Below are positions 34,288 to 42,921 of a stretch of 64,000 nucleotides of DNA, one piece after another. Every line of letters begins with the position of its first letter. The stretch's first letter is position 1. The position numbers and the translations under genes were made by a program. The DNA comes from Acidimicrobiales bacterium (GTDB lineage Bacteria > Actinomycetota > Acidimicrobiia > Acidimicrobiales > SZUA-35). The notes beneath the pieces are model-generated. The model was not told the DNA's origin. It did no database searches and saw nothing but the letters and a program-made list of their open reading frames with translations. Where the stretch lies: positions 2,542,001-2,606,000 of the forward strand of contig JAWKIO010000005.1 in the NCBI GenBank assembly GCA_041394265.1, read 5' to 3'.

Positions 34288-35061
34288 ATGGACGCAGCGC
34301 TGCCCGATGATGTCCGCCCACGAATCGAGGGGTTGCTCGCCGAACTCGACCGAGAACTCCCCGACGTGGTGTCGGGGCTTCACGTCGTGGGATCGATCGC
34401 GCTCGGCGACTATCACCCCGGTCACTCCGACATCGATCTCGTGATCGTGACCCGGCACCCCCTCGGCCCCGCCGATGTTCCGGTCATCGACGCCGTCCAC
34501 CAACGTGAGCGCCAGGCCGGCGGCAGCCCGCTCCAGGCGAGCTACCTGACCACCTCGTCACTCGCCACCAACGCCGATCCGATCGTGCCGTCGGTGTCGT
34601 ATTTGAACGGTGAGACGAGCTACGGCACCGACTTCGAGGTCAACCCGGTCACCTGGCGCAACTTGGTGCGCCATGCCGTGGCCGTTCGGGGCACGCCGAC
34701 ATCGGTGTGGATGCGCGACCCCGACGACGCCGAACTGGCGGCCTTTTGCCGTCGGAACCTCGACGAGTACTGGTTGCCGCTGGTCGACAAGGTGCTCGCC
34801 GAGCCACGATCAGTGGAGGCTCGGATGCTCGAGTGGCTCGGTCTTGGTCCGGCCCGCCTGGCCCACACCATCGAGACCGGTGAGATCATTTCGAAGACCG
34901 AGGCGGGTGAGCGGATGTTGGCGGCGGCCTCCGAGGCGGAGCGGCCGGCGTTCGAGACGGCGCTGGCCGTCCGGCGAGGCGAGATCGATCCGGCGGCCGT
35001 GCTCGACTATCAGCCCATCGCCGACATCGCGACCGCCACTCGTCGGGTCATTCCGGGGTGA
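34288..35061 (+). CDS. AadA/DUF4111-type nucleotidyltransferase
   Basis: The core motif HVVGSIALGDYHPGHSDIDLVIVT (GS...DxD) near residues 33-56 defines a minimal nucleotidyltransferase; a C-terminal helical domain follows, as in aminoglycoside (3'') adenylyltransferases (YGTDFEVNPVTWRNLVRHAVAVRG, LRRLARTI-like helices, and FETALAVRRGEIDP). These enzymes AMP-modify small molecules or act in repair-like roles. The start could be 34255 (MVLPVFG) or 34288 (MDAALPDD, with AAGGT closer). Resistance to an aminoglycoside is possible but unproven. Its 3' end overlaps the convergent P450 gene by 14 bp. Confidence 0.75.
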   Translation: MDAALPDDVRPRIEGLLAELDRELPDVVSGLHVVGSIALGDYHPGHSDIDLVIVTRHPLGPADVPVIDAVHQRERQAGGSPLQASYLTTSSLATNADPIVPSVSYLNGETSYGTDFEVNPVTWRNLVRHAVAVRGTPTSVWMRDPDDAELAAFCRRNLDEYWLPLVDKVLAEPRSVEARMLEWLGLGPARLAHTIETGEIISKTEAGERMLAAASEAERPAFETALAVRRGEIDPAAVLDYQPIADIATATRRVIPG

Positions 35062-36298
35062 AGCTGACCGGCAGCACCTTGACCCAGTTCAGGAAGGTCG
35101 AGTGAGCGCCCTTGGCTTCGCCTGACACCTCGATGTCGGGGAGCCGGGTCAGCAGCTCTCGCAGCGTGGTAGCCACCGAGAGCCGACCCAGCCGGGCGCC
35201 GAGGCAGAAGTGCGGCCCGACGCCGAAGGCGAGGTGAAGGTTGGGCGAGCGGGTGAGGTCGAATCGCTCTGGATCGTCGAAGACCGTTTCGTCACGATTG
35301 CCAGACGGGTACCACATGAGCACCTTGTCGCCGGCCTTGATCTCGGCGCCACCGAGTTCGGTGTCGCGGGTGGCGGTTCGCCGGAAGTGCAGCACGGCAT
35401 TGTTCATCCGCAGGGTCTCCTCGACGAACCCCGGGAGGTGGGCGTCGAGATCCGACAGCAGCAGCTCGCGCTGATCAGGCCACTCGCTGAGCGCCCGGAC
35501 GGCGCCGGTCAGGGTGGAGCGAGTGGTTTCGTTCGCCGCAACGAGGAAGAGGTACCACATCATCGCCACGTGATCGTCGTCCATCGGTCGACCGTCGACC
35601 TCGGCATTGACCACGCGTGAGATGAAGTCGTCGCCAGGGTTGGCCCGTTTCTCGGCGATCACGGCCCGGCCGTAGTCGAACAGGGCGTCCTTGGCGGCGA
35701 GGAAGTCCTGGACCGTGCCACCGTAGTCAGGGTCGTGGTTGCCGATGATCGCGTTCGACCAGGCATAGAAGGTGCGACGGTCGGCTTCGGCGACACCGAG
35801 CAGGTTGGCCAGAATGCGGAGTGGCACCTCCGAGGCGACCTCGTCGACGAATTCGGCGGATCCCTTTGCGGAGATGGCGTCGACGACATCGACGGCGATT
35901 TGCTGGATCGCCTCGCTGAGACGGGCCACGCCCTTGGGGCCGAACGGCTCCCGGATGGCCTTGCGGAGGGCGGTGTGTTCGGGCGGGTCCATCGCCATCA
36001 GGTTGAGGCGGGTCTCCTCGAGGATGTCGCCACGGATGTCGGCCCCGGTGAAGCCACCGAGCCACGACGAGAACGTTGCCGGATCGGTCGACACGGTGTG
36101 AATGTCGGCGTGGCGGGTGACGCACCAAAAGCCCGGTCCCTCACGGCCACCCTCACGCTTGGGTGGCTCGCGATGCCAGGCAACTGGCGCCTGCTTGCGG
36201 AGTGCAGCGAAGGCCTCATAGGGCGGGCCGTCGGCGAACGTGGACGGGCTCCACAGGTTGACGTCGATGACGTCGGCAGCCAGCGGGTATCGATCCAT
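35048..36298 (-). CDS. Cytochrome P450
   Basis: All P450 landmarks are seen in 416 residues: I-helix AANETTRST (around 255), EETLRMNN ExxR helix, and heme loop FGVGPHFCLGARLG with the thiolate Cys at about 365. The N-terminus lacks a membrane anchor, as in soluble bacterial P450s. Close relatives in actinobacteria hydroxylate sterol or fatty-acid chains, but no substrate can be given. It is the last gene of a six-gene minus-strand run, 50 bp after recQ, and overlaps a convergent gene by 14 bp. Redox partners are not in the window. Confidence 0.93.
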   Translation of the reverse strand: MDRYPLAADVIDVNLWSPSTFADGPPYEAFAALRKQAPVAWHREPPKREGGREGPGFWCVTRHADIHTVSTDPATFSSWLGGFTGADIRGDILEETRLNLMAMDPPEHTALRKAIREPFGPKGVARLSEAIQQIAVDVVDAISAKGSAEFVDEVASEVPLRILANLLGVAEADRRTFYAWSNAIIGNHDPDYGGTVQDFLAAKDALFDYGRAVIAEKRANPGDDFISRVVNAEVDGRPMDDDHVAMMWYLFLVAANETTRSTLTGAVRALSEWPDQRELLLSDLDAHLPGFVEETLRMNNAVLHFRRTATRDTELGGAEIKAGDKVLMWYPSGNRDETVFDDPERFDLTRSPNLHLAFGVGPHFCLGARLGRLSVATTLRELLTRLPDIEVSGEAKGAHSTFLNWVKVLPVSFTPE

Positions 36299-36348
36299 CA
36301 GGCGATCATCGCATCTTTCGGCTGGTCAGGCCATCGATGGGATCGGGC

Positions 36349-38478
36349 TCAGCGGGTGCGAAGCACGAGCGGAAGTACCGGGCCCGATCCGGTGCCGGTC
36401 AGTTCCCATGCCGCCACGGTGAGCGTCCATCGCGAGTCGGCTTCGTCGTCGATCAGCAGGACCGGGCCGGCCAGTACGGCCGGGTCTCGGGGAAGGGCAC
36501 TCGGATCGGCGACGATGCGACCATGAACGTTGCCGACCTGGTGGGCCGAGTTGGCCTGCTCGACCTGGAAGGTGGCGTCGGGTGTCGGGTGTTCGACGAG
36601 GGCGCGGTGGACCGGCAGCTTGCCCAGTGCGCCCAGCTTCGACGCAACGCCATCGATCAGTTCGAAGCGGCGACGTGACGGCATCGGGCAGATCCAGGTG
36701 GGGCGTTCCTCCCAGGCCCAGCCCTTGAGGACCGCCGCCAGGGCACGGATCAAGTCGTCGGGCGGATCCACCGGGTCGGCGCGATCGGCGGCAGCGATGA
36801 GACCGGCCAGTGGCGTGCTCCAGCCGCCGTCGCCGATGCGGGCCAGGGCCCGACCGGGCTGAGCCTGGCGATCGGCGCCGATGCGCCCCTTTGGTGCATC
36901 GAGACCGGTTGGCCACTGTTTGCGAGGCTCGACGACGAGTTCGCCGCCACGGAGGAAGGCGTTGGCCCGACTGGTGAGATCGGCATCGGGCTGGTGCGAC
37001 CAGCTGTGCCCGGTGCAGATGTCGCATCGGCCGCAGTCGGTGGCCTCGGCGTCGTCGAGCGCCTCGCGGAGGTACCGCAGCCGGCAGCGATCGAGCGCGG
37101 CCCAGGTGAGCATCTGTTCGGACTCGTCGCGACGCAGCCGGCTGAGGGTGGAGGCCAGCTCGTGGTCGTAGCGCCAGTCGTTGTTCGAGCGGACGAAGCC
37201 GCCCTGGACCCGCTGCACCGCACCGTCGACCTCGAGGATGTTCATGAGCGTCGAGATGCGATTGCGCCCGAGGTTGACCGAGGTCTCGAGTGACGCCACC
37301 GAGGTGGGCCGGGACCGGTCGAGCTGGTCGAGCGCGGCCCGACAAATGGCTTCCGACGGCAGCGACACCGACTCGAACCAGCGCCACACCGCAGCGTCTT
37401 CGACCGGACGAGGCAGGGCGATCACCTCGGCCCGTTCGATGTTGCGTCCCGCCCGCCCGATCTGCTGGTAGTAGGCGACGGGTGACGGTGGGAGACCAAG
37501 GTGGATGCAGAACGCCATGTCGCCCTTGTCGAATCCCATGCCGAGCGCCGAGGTGGCGGCGAGCGCCTTGAGCTCGTTGTTGCGGAGGCCGTCTTCGAGG
37601 CGCAGGCGGGTGTCGGCGTCGATGCCACCCGTGTAGGACTCGACGTCGTGGCCCTGGCTGCGTAGCCACGATGCGGTGTCGTCGGCCTGGGCCTGGGTGA
37701 GGCAGTAGATGATGCCGGAGCCCGGAAGTTGATCGATGGTCTCGGCCAGCCACGCCAGGCGCTGGGCATCGTTGTCGAGTTCGACCACGCTCAGGTGGAG
37801 CGATGCGCGATCGAGCGAGGTGCGCAGGACGAGGGTGTCGTCGCCGAGCTGGGTGGCGACGTCGTCGGTCACGCGCTGGTTGGCGGTGGCCGTGGTGGCG
37901 AGCACCGGTGTCCAGGCCGGAAGGTCGGCGAGCAGGCGCCGGAGACGTCGGTAATCGGGCCGGAAGTCGTGGCCCCAATCGGAGATGCAGTGTGCCTCGT
38001 CGCACACGAGGGCGAACGGCTGGGACTGCATGAAGGAGAACACTCGATTGCGGAAGCCCTCGTTGGCCAGTCGCTCGGGCGCGATCAGCAGCAGGTCGAC
38101 CTCGTTGCGGAGGATGCGGGCCTCGATGGTGTCCCAGGAATCGAGGTTGGACGAGTTGATCGTCTCGGCCGCCAGGCCGAGGTTGCGGGCGGCCGCGACC
38201 TGGTCGCGCATCAGGGCCAGCAGGGGGGACACCACGACGGTGGGGCCCCAGCCTCGATCGCGAAGCATACGTGTGGCGGAGAAGTACACCGCCGACTTGC
38301 CGAACCCGGTGCGGGCGACGAGCAGGGTGCGACGACGACCGGCAACCACCGCAGCGACGGCCTCGATCTGCTCGGGCCGAGGACGAGCGTTCGGACCGGC
38401 CAACGACCGCACGTGCTCGGCCAGCTCGGCCTCGACCTCGGCACGGGTTGGTCGTGGCGGTTCGATGGCGGTGGTCAT
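36349..38478 (-). CDS. RecQ-family ATP-dependent DNA helicase with PRTase-like C-terminus
   Basis: ATG 38478 (MTTAIEPPRPTRAEV) gives 709 residues. Helicase core: TLLVARTGFGKSAVYF (Lys about 61), VVSPLLALMRDQV, VCDEAHCISDWGHDFRPDYRRL (DEAH and RecQ aromatic-rich loop), ATTATANQRV, TSALGMGFDKGDM and QIGRAGRN. A RecQ zinc site follows with four Cys (RCRLRYL, CGRCDIC). Residues about 500 to the end contain a phosphoribosyltransferase-like fold ending in AGPVLLIDDEADSRWTLTVAAW, similar to ComF-type tails seen in some actinobacterial RecQ-like proteins. HRDC is absent. It sits between SDR and P450 genes. Confidence 0.88.
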   Translation of the reverse strand: MTTAIEPPRPTRAEVEAELAEHVRSLAGPNARPRPEQIEAVAAVVAGRRRTLLVARTGFGKSAVYFSATRMLRDRGWGPTVVVSPLLALMRDQVAAARNLGLAAETINSSNLDSWDTIEARILRNEVDLLLIAPERLANEGFRNRVFSFMQSQPFALVCDEAHCISDWGHDFRPDYRRLRRLLADLPAWTPVLATTATANQRVTDDVATQLGDDTLVLRTSLDRASLHLSVVELDNDAQRLAWLAETIDQLPGSGIIYCLTQAQADDTASWLRSQGHDVESYTGGIDADTRLRLEDGLRNNELKALAATSALGMGFDKGDMAFCIHLGLPPSPVAYYQQIGRAGRNIERAEVIALPRPVEDAAVWRWFESVSLPSEAICRAALDQLDRSRPTSVASLETSVNLGRNRISTLMNILEVDGAVQRVQGGFVRSNNDWRYDHELASTLSRLRRDESEQMLTWAALDRCRLRYLREALDDAEATDCGRCDICTGHSWSHQPDADLTSRANAFLRGGELVVEPRKQWPTGLDAPKGRIGADRQAQPGRALARIGDGGWSTPLAGLIAAADRADPVDPPDDLIRALAAVLKGWAWEERPTWICPMPSRRRFELIDGVASKLGALGKLPVHRALVEHPTPDATFQVEQANSAHQVGNVHGRIVADPSALPRDPAVLAGPVLLIDDEADSRWTLTVAAWELTGTGSGPVLPLVLRTR

Positions 38479-38512
38479 GTGATCCACCCTAGGAAGCGAC
38501 AGTGACAGTCGA

Positions 38513-39274
38513 TCAGGGGGTGACTGCTCGGGCGGCGCCGCCGTCGATGCGGAAGTTCGAGCCCGTGATGGACGAGGCCTGGTCGCTGCAGAGGAAGGCG
38601 ACCACGGCGCCGACCTCGTCGGGCGTGGTCATGGCGGTGGTCAGGGGCGCGAGATCGGAGCCGAAGGCCTCGGTGACCGAACGGCCTCGCAGCCGTTCGA
38701 GCACCTCGGGGGTGGCGATCAGACCCGGGCTGACCAGATTCGCCGTGACGCCGGTCTGGGCCAGATCCTGCGCCAGGCTGACCACCAGACCGGGTAGGGC
38801 CGACTTGGCCGAGTAGTACTGCGGCCGGATCGGCGCCGGGCGCAGCGACCCGACCGTGCCGAGCAGCACGATCCGACCCCACGCCCGTTCGACCAGGGCG
38901 GGGCGGAACGCCCGGATGACCCGCACGGCCGACAGCACGTTGCGCTCGTAGGCCTCGAGCCAGGCATCGTCATCGGCGGTCGACCACCGCCCGCCCGCGG
39001 CGACGCCGTAGTTGCACACGACGATGTCGATCTCGGTGCCGACCTCGTCGGCCATCGCCGCCACGGCGTTGTCATCGAGGAGGTCGGCGACCACACCACG
39101 AGCCTTGCCGCCCTCGGCCAGGATCGACTCGACCACGGCGTCGGGCTGACCAGGTTCGAGCCCGTGGACGATGACCGAGGCTCCCTCGGCCGCGAGGACT
39201 CGTGCGGTCGCGGCCCCCGTGCCGCGGTGGCTGCCGGTCACCAGCGCTGTTCGTTTGCCGAGTCCGAGGTCCAT
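38513..39274 (-). CDS. Short-chain dehydrogenase/reductase (SDR)
   Basis: The ATG at 39274 lies one base after the rhomboid stop. The 253-residue product has the TGSHRGTGAATARVLA cofactor loop, NYGVAAGG (in place of NNAG), catalytic GTVGS... and YYSAKSAL (YxxxK), and C-terminal GSNFRIDGGAARA. It is a classical Rossmann SDR using NAD(P)H. The substrate is unknown; the neighbours (P450s, serine hydrolase) suggest alcohol or lipid catabolism. RecQ begins 34 bp downstream. Confidence 0.9.
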   Translation of the reverse strand: MDLGLGKRTALVTGSHRGTGAATARVLAAEGASVIVHGLEPGQPDAVVESILAEGGKARGVVADLLDDNAVAAMADEVGTEIDIVVCNYGVAAGGRWSTADDDAWLEAYERNVLSAVRVIRAFRPALVERAWGRIVLLGTVGSLRPAPIRPQYYSAKSALPGLVVSLAQDLAQTGVTANLVSPGLIATPEVLERLRGRSVTEAFGSDLAPLTTAMTTPDEVGAVVAFLCSDQASSITGSNFRIDGGAARAVTP

Positions 39275-39275
39275 G

Positions 39276-39905
39276 TCACTCCATCCAATAGTCGCCGGCG
39301 ATCGGCAGTTCGTCGTCGACTCGGCGCTCGCGGGGCCGCACCATCGTGCGCGAGATGGCGATGCCGCTGAGGAACCCGGCAAGGTGGCCTTCCCACGAGA
39401 TGCCCTGCTGGGGAACCAGGCCGATCAACATGGCGTAGTAGAGGAACAGGGCGACCGCCGCCGGTGCGGCGGCGCGCACGCTCCGCTCGAAGATGGCGGC
39501 GCCGAGCAGTGCGCCGAGGTAGCCGAACACCACCCCACTGGCGCCGATGTGGTTGCCGGTGCCGGCGAAGATCCAGGTCAGCGCACCACCGAGGAGCCAG
39601 GCCACGACCGTGACCCGGAGCCAGTACCCGAAGCCACGAATGGCGACCAGCGCACTGAGGAAGAGGAACGGTGCGCTGTTGGAGAAGATGTGGCGCCAGT
39701 CGGCGTGGAGGAAGGGCGCCCAGAGGATCCCATCGAGCCCGCTCGAGGTTCGGGGCACGATGCCGTTGCCCTGCAGCCGATCGCCGAGGGCGAAGGTGTC
39801 CACGAACTCGACCACCCACATGAGGACCACCAGGCCGACGACGAAGCCGATCTGACGCAGCAGGGCGCGACGACCGGCGACCTCGGGATCGGTGTCGGGG
39901 AGCAT
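39276..39905 (-). CDS. Rhomboid family intramembrane serine protease
   Basis: Six helices are recognisable in 209 residues. The catalytic elements are intact: HADWRHIFSNSAPF (HxxxN helix), GNHIGASGVVFGYLG with the Ser of GASG, and ISWEGHLAGFLSG with the catalytic His. Rhomboids cleave transmembrane helices of membrane substrates within the bilayer. The ATG at 39905 follows immediately after the P450 TAG, and the stop is one base before the SDR start, so it is embedded in a tightly coupled series. A short charged cytoplasmic N-terminus and a polar C-terminus complete it. Confidence 0.9.
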   Translation of the reverse strand: MLPDTDPEVAGRRALLRQIGFVVGLVVLMWVVEFVDTFALGDRLQGNGIVPRTSSGLDGILWAPFLHADWRHIFSNSAPFLFLSALVAIRGFGYWLRVTVVAWLLGGALTWIFAGTGNHIGASGVVFGYLGALLGAAIFERSVRAAAPAAVALFLYYAMLIGLVPQQGISWEGHLAGFLSGIAISRTMVRPRERRVDDELPIAGDYWME

Positions 39906-41201
39906 CTAATCGAGGAAGACCGGCAGCGAGCTCGGTCCGCGCAGGGTGAGGGTCGACTTCCAGCGCATCTCGTCGCGATCGACCGAGTAGCCAGGGAAGC
40001 GACGAACGAAGGACGTGACGGCGACTCGGCCTTCCATGCGGGCGAGCGCCGCACCGACACAGTGGTGGATGCCGTGGCCGAACGACAGCGGCCTGGGGTC
40101 GTGGCGGTCGAGGACGAGATCACCGGCCCGATCGTGGCGCCGAGGATCACGGTTGGCGGCTCCGAGCAGGATGGTGACGTCGCTTCCGGCGGGGATGCGT
40201 ATGCCTCCGACATCGATCGATTCGAGCGTCGTGCGCTGGGTGACCTGCACCGGGCTGTCGAATCGCAGGAGCTCTTCGATGGCATTCGCGTCGAGATCGC
40301 GGCGTTGCAGGAGCAATCCGCGAGCGTCGGGGTGGGCGTCGATGGCGAGCAGGGCGTTGCCGATGAGGCTCGACGTGGTCTCGTGGCCGGCCCCCATCAC
40401 CAGGCTGAGCATCGAGATCAACTCGTTGCGGGTGAGCCGGTCGCCATCCTCCTCGATGGCGATGAGGCGGCTGAACAGATCATCGCCGGGCTCGATCCGC
40501 CGTTGCTCGGCGAGGTCGCCGAAGTAGGTGGACAACTCGCGAACGAGACGGTTCATCTCGCTCGGGTCGAAGCCATTGAGCGGATCGACGAACTTCACGA
40601 CCTCGTCGGAGATCGTCTTCAGCCACGGCCAGTCGCTCTTCGGGATACCGAGGAGCTGTCCGATCACCTGAATGGGGAGGAGATCGGCGAACGTCGGCAT
40701 GACGTCGACGCTGGCGGGGAGCGCGGCGTCGGCGGACCGCCGGGCGAGGTCGTCGAGCAACTCGTTGGTCTGGTTGGCGACGCCGGGTTCGAGCAACTCG
40801 ATGGAGCGTGGCGTGAACGCCCGACTGATCAGCTTGCGCAGCCGTGTGTGGTCGGGCGGGTCGATCGAGATGAGCCAGGTCGAGAAGAACGCCATGACGT
40901 CGTCATCGAGCTGGGAGTAGGGGCGAACGGTGAGGAGCTGGCCGCTGCGGTCGACCGATACCGACGGCGACCGGAGGACGGCCTCGGCTTCGTCGTAGCC
41001 ACTCACGATGTAGCCCTGGAGCCGCTCGTGGTACATGACCGGCCCCTCGTTGCGGAGCAGCTGATACCCGGGGTAGGGGTTGCTGCGGCGATCGGGGTCG
41101 AATGGGTTGTAGGGCGCGAGCAGCGGGTTCAGTCCCCGGGCGAGCCACGGCCGCTTCGCGACGTAGCGCAGGGCGGGGAAGAGCACCTGTTCGCGTCGCA
41201 T
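39906..41201 (-). CDS. Cytochrome P450 (second)
   Basis: The 431-residue product has I-helix MGAGHETTSSL, EELLRFDSPVQVTQR (ExxR and following strand), and the heme loop FGHGIHHCVGAALARME with the Cys at about 381. The histidine-rich heme loop differs from the first P450 and is common in actinobacterial CYP families with hydroxylase activity. There is no N-terminal anchor. The start at ATG 41201 is 15 bp after the serine hydrolase stop, and the TAG abuts the rhomboid start. Electron-transfer partners are not local. Confidence 0.93.
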   Translation of the reverse strand: MRREQVLFPALRYVAKRPWLARGLNPLLAPYNPFDPDRRSNPYPGYQLLRNEGPVMYHERLQGYIVSGYDEAEAVLRSPSVSVDRSGQLLTVRPYSQLDDDVMAFFSTWLISIDPPDHTRLRKLISRAFTPRSIELLEPGVANQTNELLDDLARRSADAALPASVDVMPTFADLLPIQVIGQLLGIPKSDWPWLKTISDEVVKFVDPLNGFDPSEMNRLVRELSTYFGDLAEQRRIEPGDDLFSRLIAIEEDGDRLTRNELISMLSLVMGAGHETTSSLIGNALLAIDAHPDARGLLLQRRDLDANAIEELLRFDSPVQVTQRTTLESIDVGGIRIPAGSDVTILLGAANRDPRRHDRAGDLVLDRHDPRPLSFGHGIHHCVGAALARMEGRVAVTSFVRRFPGYSVDRDEMRWKSTLTLRGPSSLPVFLD

Positions 41202-41216
41202 GACGCGAGCCTAGTC

Positions 41217-42353
41217 TCAGCCCACGATCTCGTAGATTCGCTCGACCACACCCTTGGCGGTGGCGTTGCCGAGAATGTCGCCCTGCATCTTGTTCATCAT
41301 GTAGCTGATGGTCATGCGGCGATCGAGATCGTTGATCACGACCGAGCCGCCCCAGCCGCCCCAGAAGCAGCGGCGTGCCTCGGGCATGGTCGGGAAGTTG
41401 TCGGCCTCGAGTGCGTAGCCGATGCCGAATCGGACGTTCGTGAACAGCACCTGGTCCATGCCGTTGGACTGCTCGTCGAAGATGCGGTCGATCGTCGACG
41501 GCGACAGGAGGCGGACGCCGTCGAGCGTTCCGCCGTTGGCCACGACCGACTGGATCCGTGCGACGGAGCGGGCATTGCCGTGCCCGTTGGCGGCGCCGAT
41601 CTCGGCCTGGCGCCAGTCGGGACGCCAGGCGGCCTCGGCCGAGGCGACCGGTCCGGTGAACGTGCGGACGGCTGGGTGGTCGTGCGGGAGGGCGCCGAGG
41701 TCGGCCGACATCGGCGGCGGAGGGACGACGTTGGAGACCCGGTGGTGGTGGGCAGCCGGCAGGCCGATGTGGAAGTCGGCATCGAGCGGACCAGCGATCT
41801 CCTCCGCGAAGAAGGTGCCGAGCGACCGACCGTCGGTACGGCGAACGAGTTCGCCGACGAGGTGGCCTTGGTTGAGGGCGTGGTAGCCCGAGGCGGTGCC
41901 CGGCTCCCACCACGGCGCCTGTTCGGCCAGCCGGGCCGTCGCGGTCGGCACGTCGATGACGTCGTCGATCGTCACCGGCTGCTCCCAACCCGATACGCCC
42001 GAGGTGTGGCTGAGCACGTGACGGACCAGCACCCCTTCCTTGCCGTTGGCGGCGAACTCGGGCCAGTAGTCGGCGACCGGCGCGTCGAGGTCGAGTTGGC
42101 CCCGATCGGCCAGGACGAGTGCTGCAAGGTTGGTCATGGTCTTGGTGGTCGACCAGACGTTGGTGATGGTGTTCTCGGTCCATGGGACCGTGCGGTCGAG
42201 GTCGGCCCAGCCGCCCCAGACGTCGATGACCGGGGCACCGTCGATGGTGAGCGCAACCGACAGTCCGAGGTCGTGGCCGCTGTCGACCTGTGTCGACAGG
42301 AACTCGACCAGCTCGTCGAACCGTCCGTCGTGCGTGCCCTCGATGGTCGTCAT
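41217..42353 (-). CDS. Serine hydrolase (beta-lactamase/class C-like)
   Basis: The 378-residue protein has the SxxK motif in NVWSTTKTMTNL, a YxN-position Tyr in SGYHALNQGH and the final HFWGGWGGS-type third motif. It lacks a clear signal peptide, so it is probably cytoplasmic. Members of this group include esterases, beta-lactamase-like carboxypeptidases and amidases. With two P450s and an SDR in the same run, a lipid- or ester-cleaving role is plausible. It leads the six-gene minus-strand operon and diverges from yqeY. Confidence 0.88.
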   Translation of the reverse strand: MTTIEGTHDGRFDELVEFLSTQVDSGHDLGLSVALTIDGAPVIDVWGGWADLDRTVPWTENTITNVWSTTKTMTNLAALVLADRGQLDLDAPVADYWPEFAANGKEGVLVRHVLSHTSGVSGWEQPVTIDDVIDVPTATARLAEQAPWWEPGTASGYHALNQGHLVGELVRRTDGRSLGTFFAEEIAGPLDADFHIGLPAAHHHRVSNVVPPPPMSADLGALPHDHPAVRTFTGPVASAEAAWRPDWRQAEIGAANGHGNARSVARIQSVVANGGTLDGVRLLSPSTIDRIFDEQSNGMDQVLFTNVRFGIGYALEADNFPTMPEARRCFWGGWGGSVVINDLDRRMTISYMMNKMQGDILGNATAKGVVERIYEIVG

Positions 42354-42474
42354 GTGTGTCCCTCGCTCCGTCCGTTCAGTGACGCGCCGTTCGCTGCGCC
42401 GGAGGGTGACCCTAGCTCACAAGTGACGCCCGACACGTCGGGGAACGCACGGCGTTGCGTGCCATCATGAGGCG

Positions 42475-42921
42475 ATGTTGATCGACACGATTCGGACCGA
42501 CCTCACCGCCGCCATGAAGTCCCGCGACGCCCTCACCCTCCGCACCCTGCGGTCGGTGATCGCCGCGGTGCAGGAGAAGGAAGTCTCGGGTGCGGCGGCG
42601 GCGAAGCTCGACGATGACGGCGTGATGAAGGTGATCGCCGCCCAGGTCAAGCGGCGGGCAGAGGCGGCCGAGGCGTTCGACGCCGGCAACCGGCCCGAGA
42701 AGGCGGCCGATGAGCGAGCCGAGGCCGAGATCCTCGAGCGCTACCTGCCGAAGGGGCTCAGCGAGGACGAGCTGGTTGCCGTGGTCGAGGCCACGCTGGC
42801 GGCCAACGGGTTCACCGAGAAGGCCGACATGGGCAAGGCGATGAAGGCGGTCAACGCCGAGGTGGCGGGCCGGGCCGACGGGCGCCTCGTTGCCGACTTC
42901 GTGAAGGCTCGGTTGGCCTGA
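42475..42921 (+). CDS. yqeY: GatB/YqeY domain protein
   Basis: The 148-residue product matches YqeY along its length: MLIDTIRTDLTAAMKSRD, LRTLRSVIAAVQEKEV, VIAAQVKRRAEAAEAFD, EILERYLPKGLSEDELVAVV and KADMGKAMKAVNAEVAGRADGRLVADFVKARL. The domain is the tRNA-binding tail of GatB found alone; its role is unknown but is linked to tRNA or translation. The stop shares bases with the PolX start (TGATG), so the two are coupled. Confidence 0.92.
   Translation: MLIDTIRTDLTAAMKSRDALTLRTLRSVIAAVQEKEVSGAAAAKLDDDGVMKVIAAQVKRRAEAAEAFDAGNRPEKAADERAEAEILERYLPKGLSEDELVAVVEATLAANGFTEKADMGKAMKAVNAEVAGRADGRLVADFVKARLA

Noticed and set aside
42400..42430. A third CRP-like site (GTGACCCTAGCTCAC) upstream of yqeY
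   Set aside because: The spacing between GTGA and TCAC is 7, not 6, so it does not match the other two.
39171..42470. 1099-codon plus-strand frame opposite P450, rhomboid and serine hydrolase genes
   Set aside because: Antisense shadow of three well-recognised genes with intact catalytic motifs; the product has no domain or ribosome binding site.
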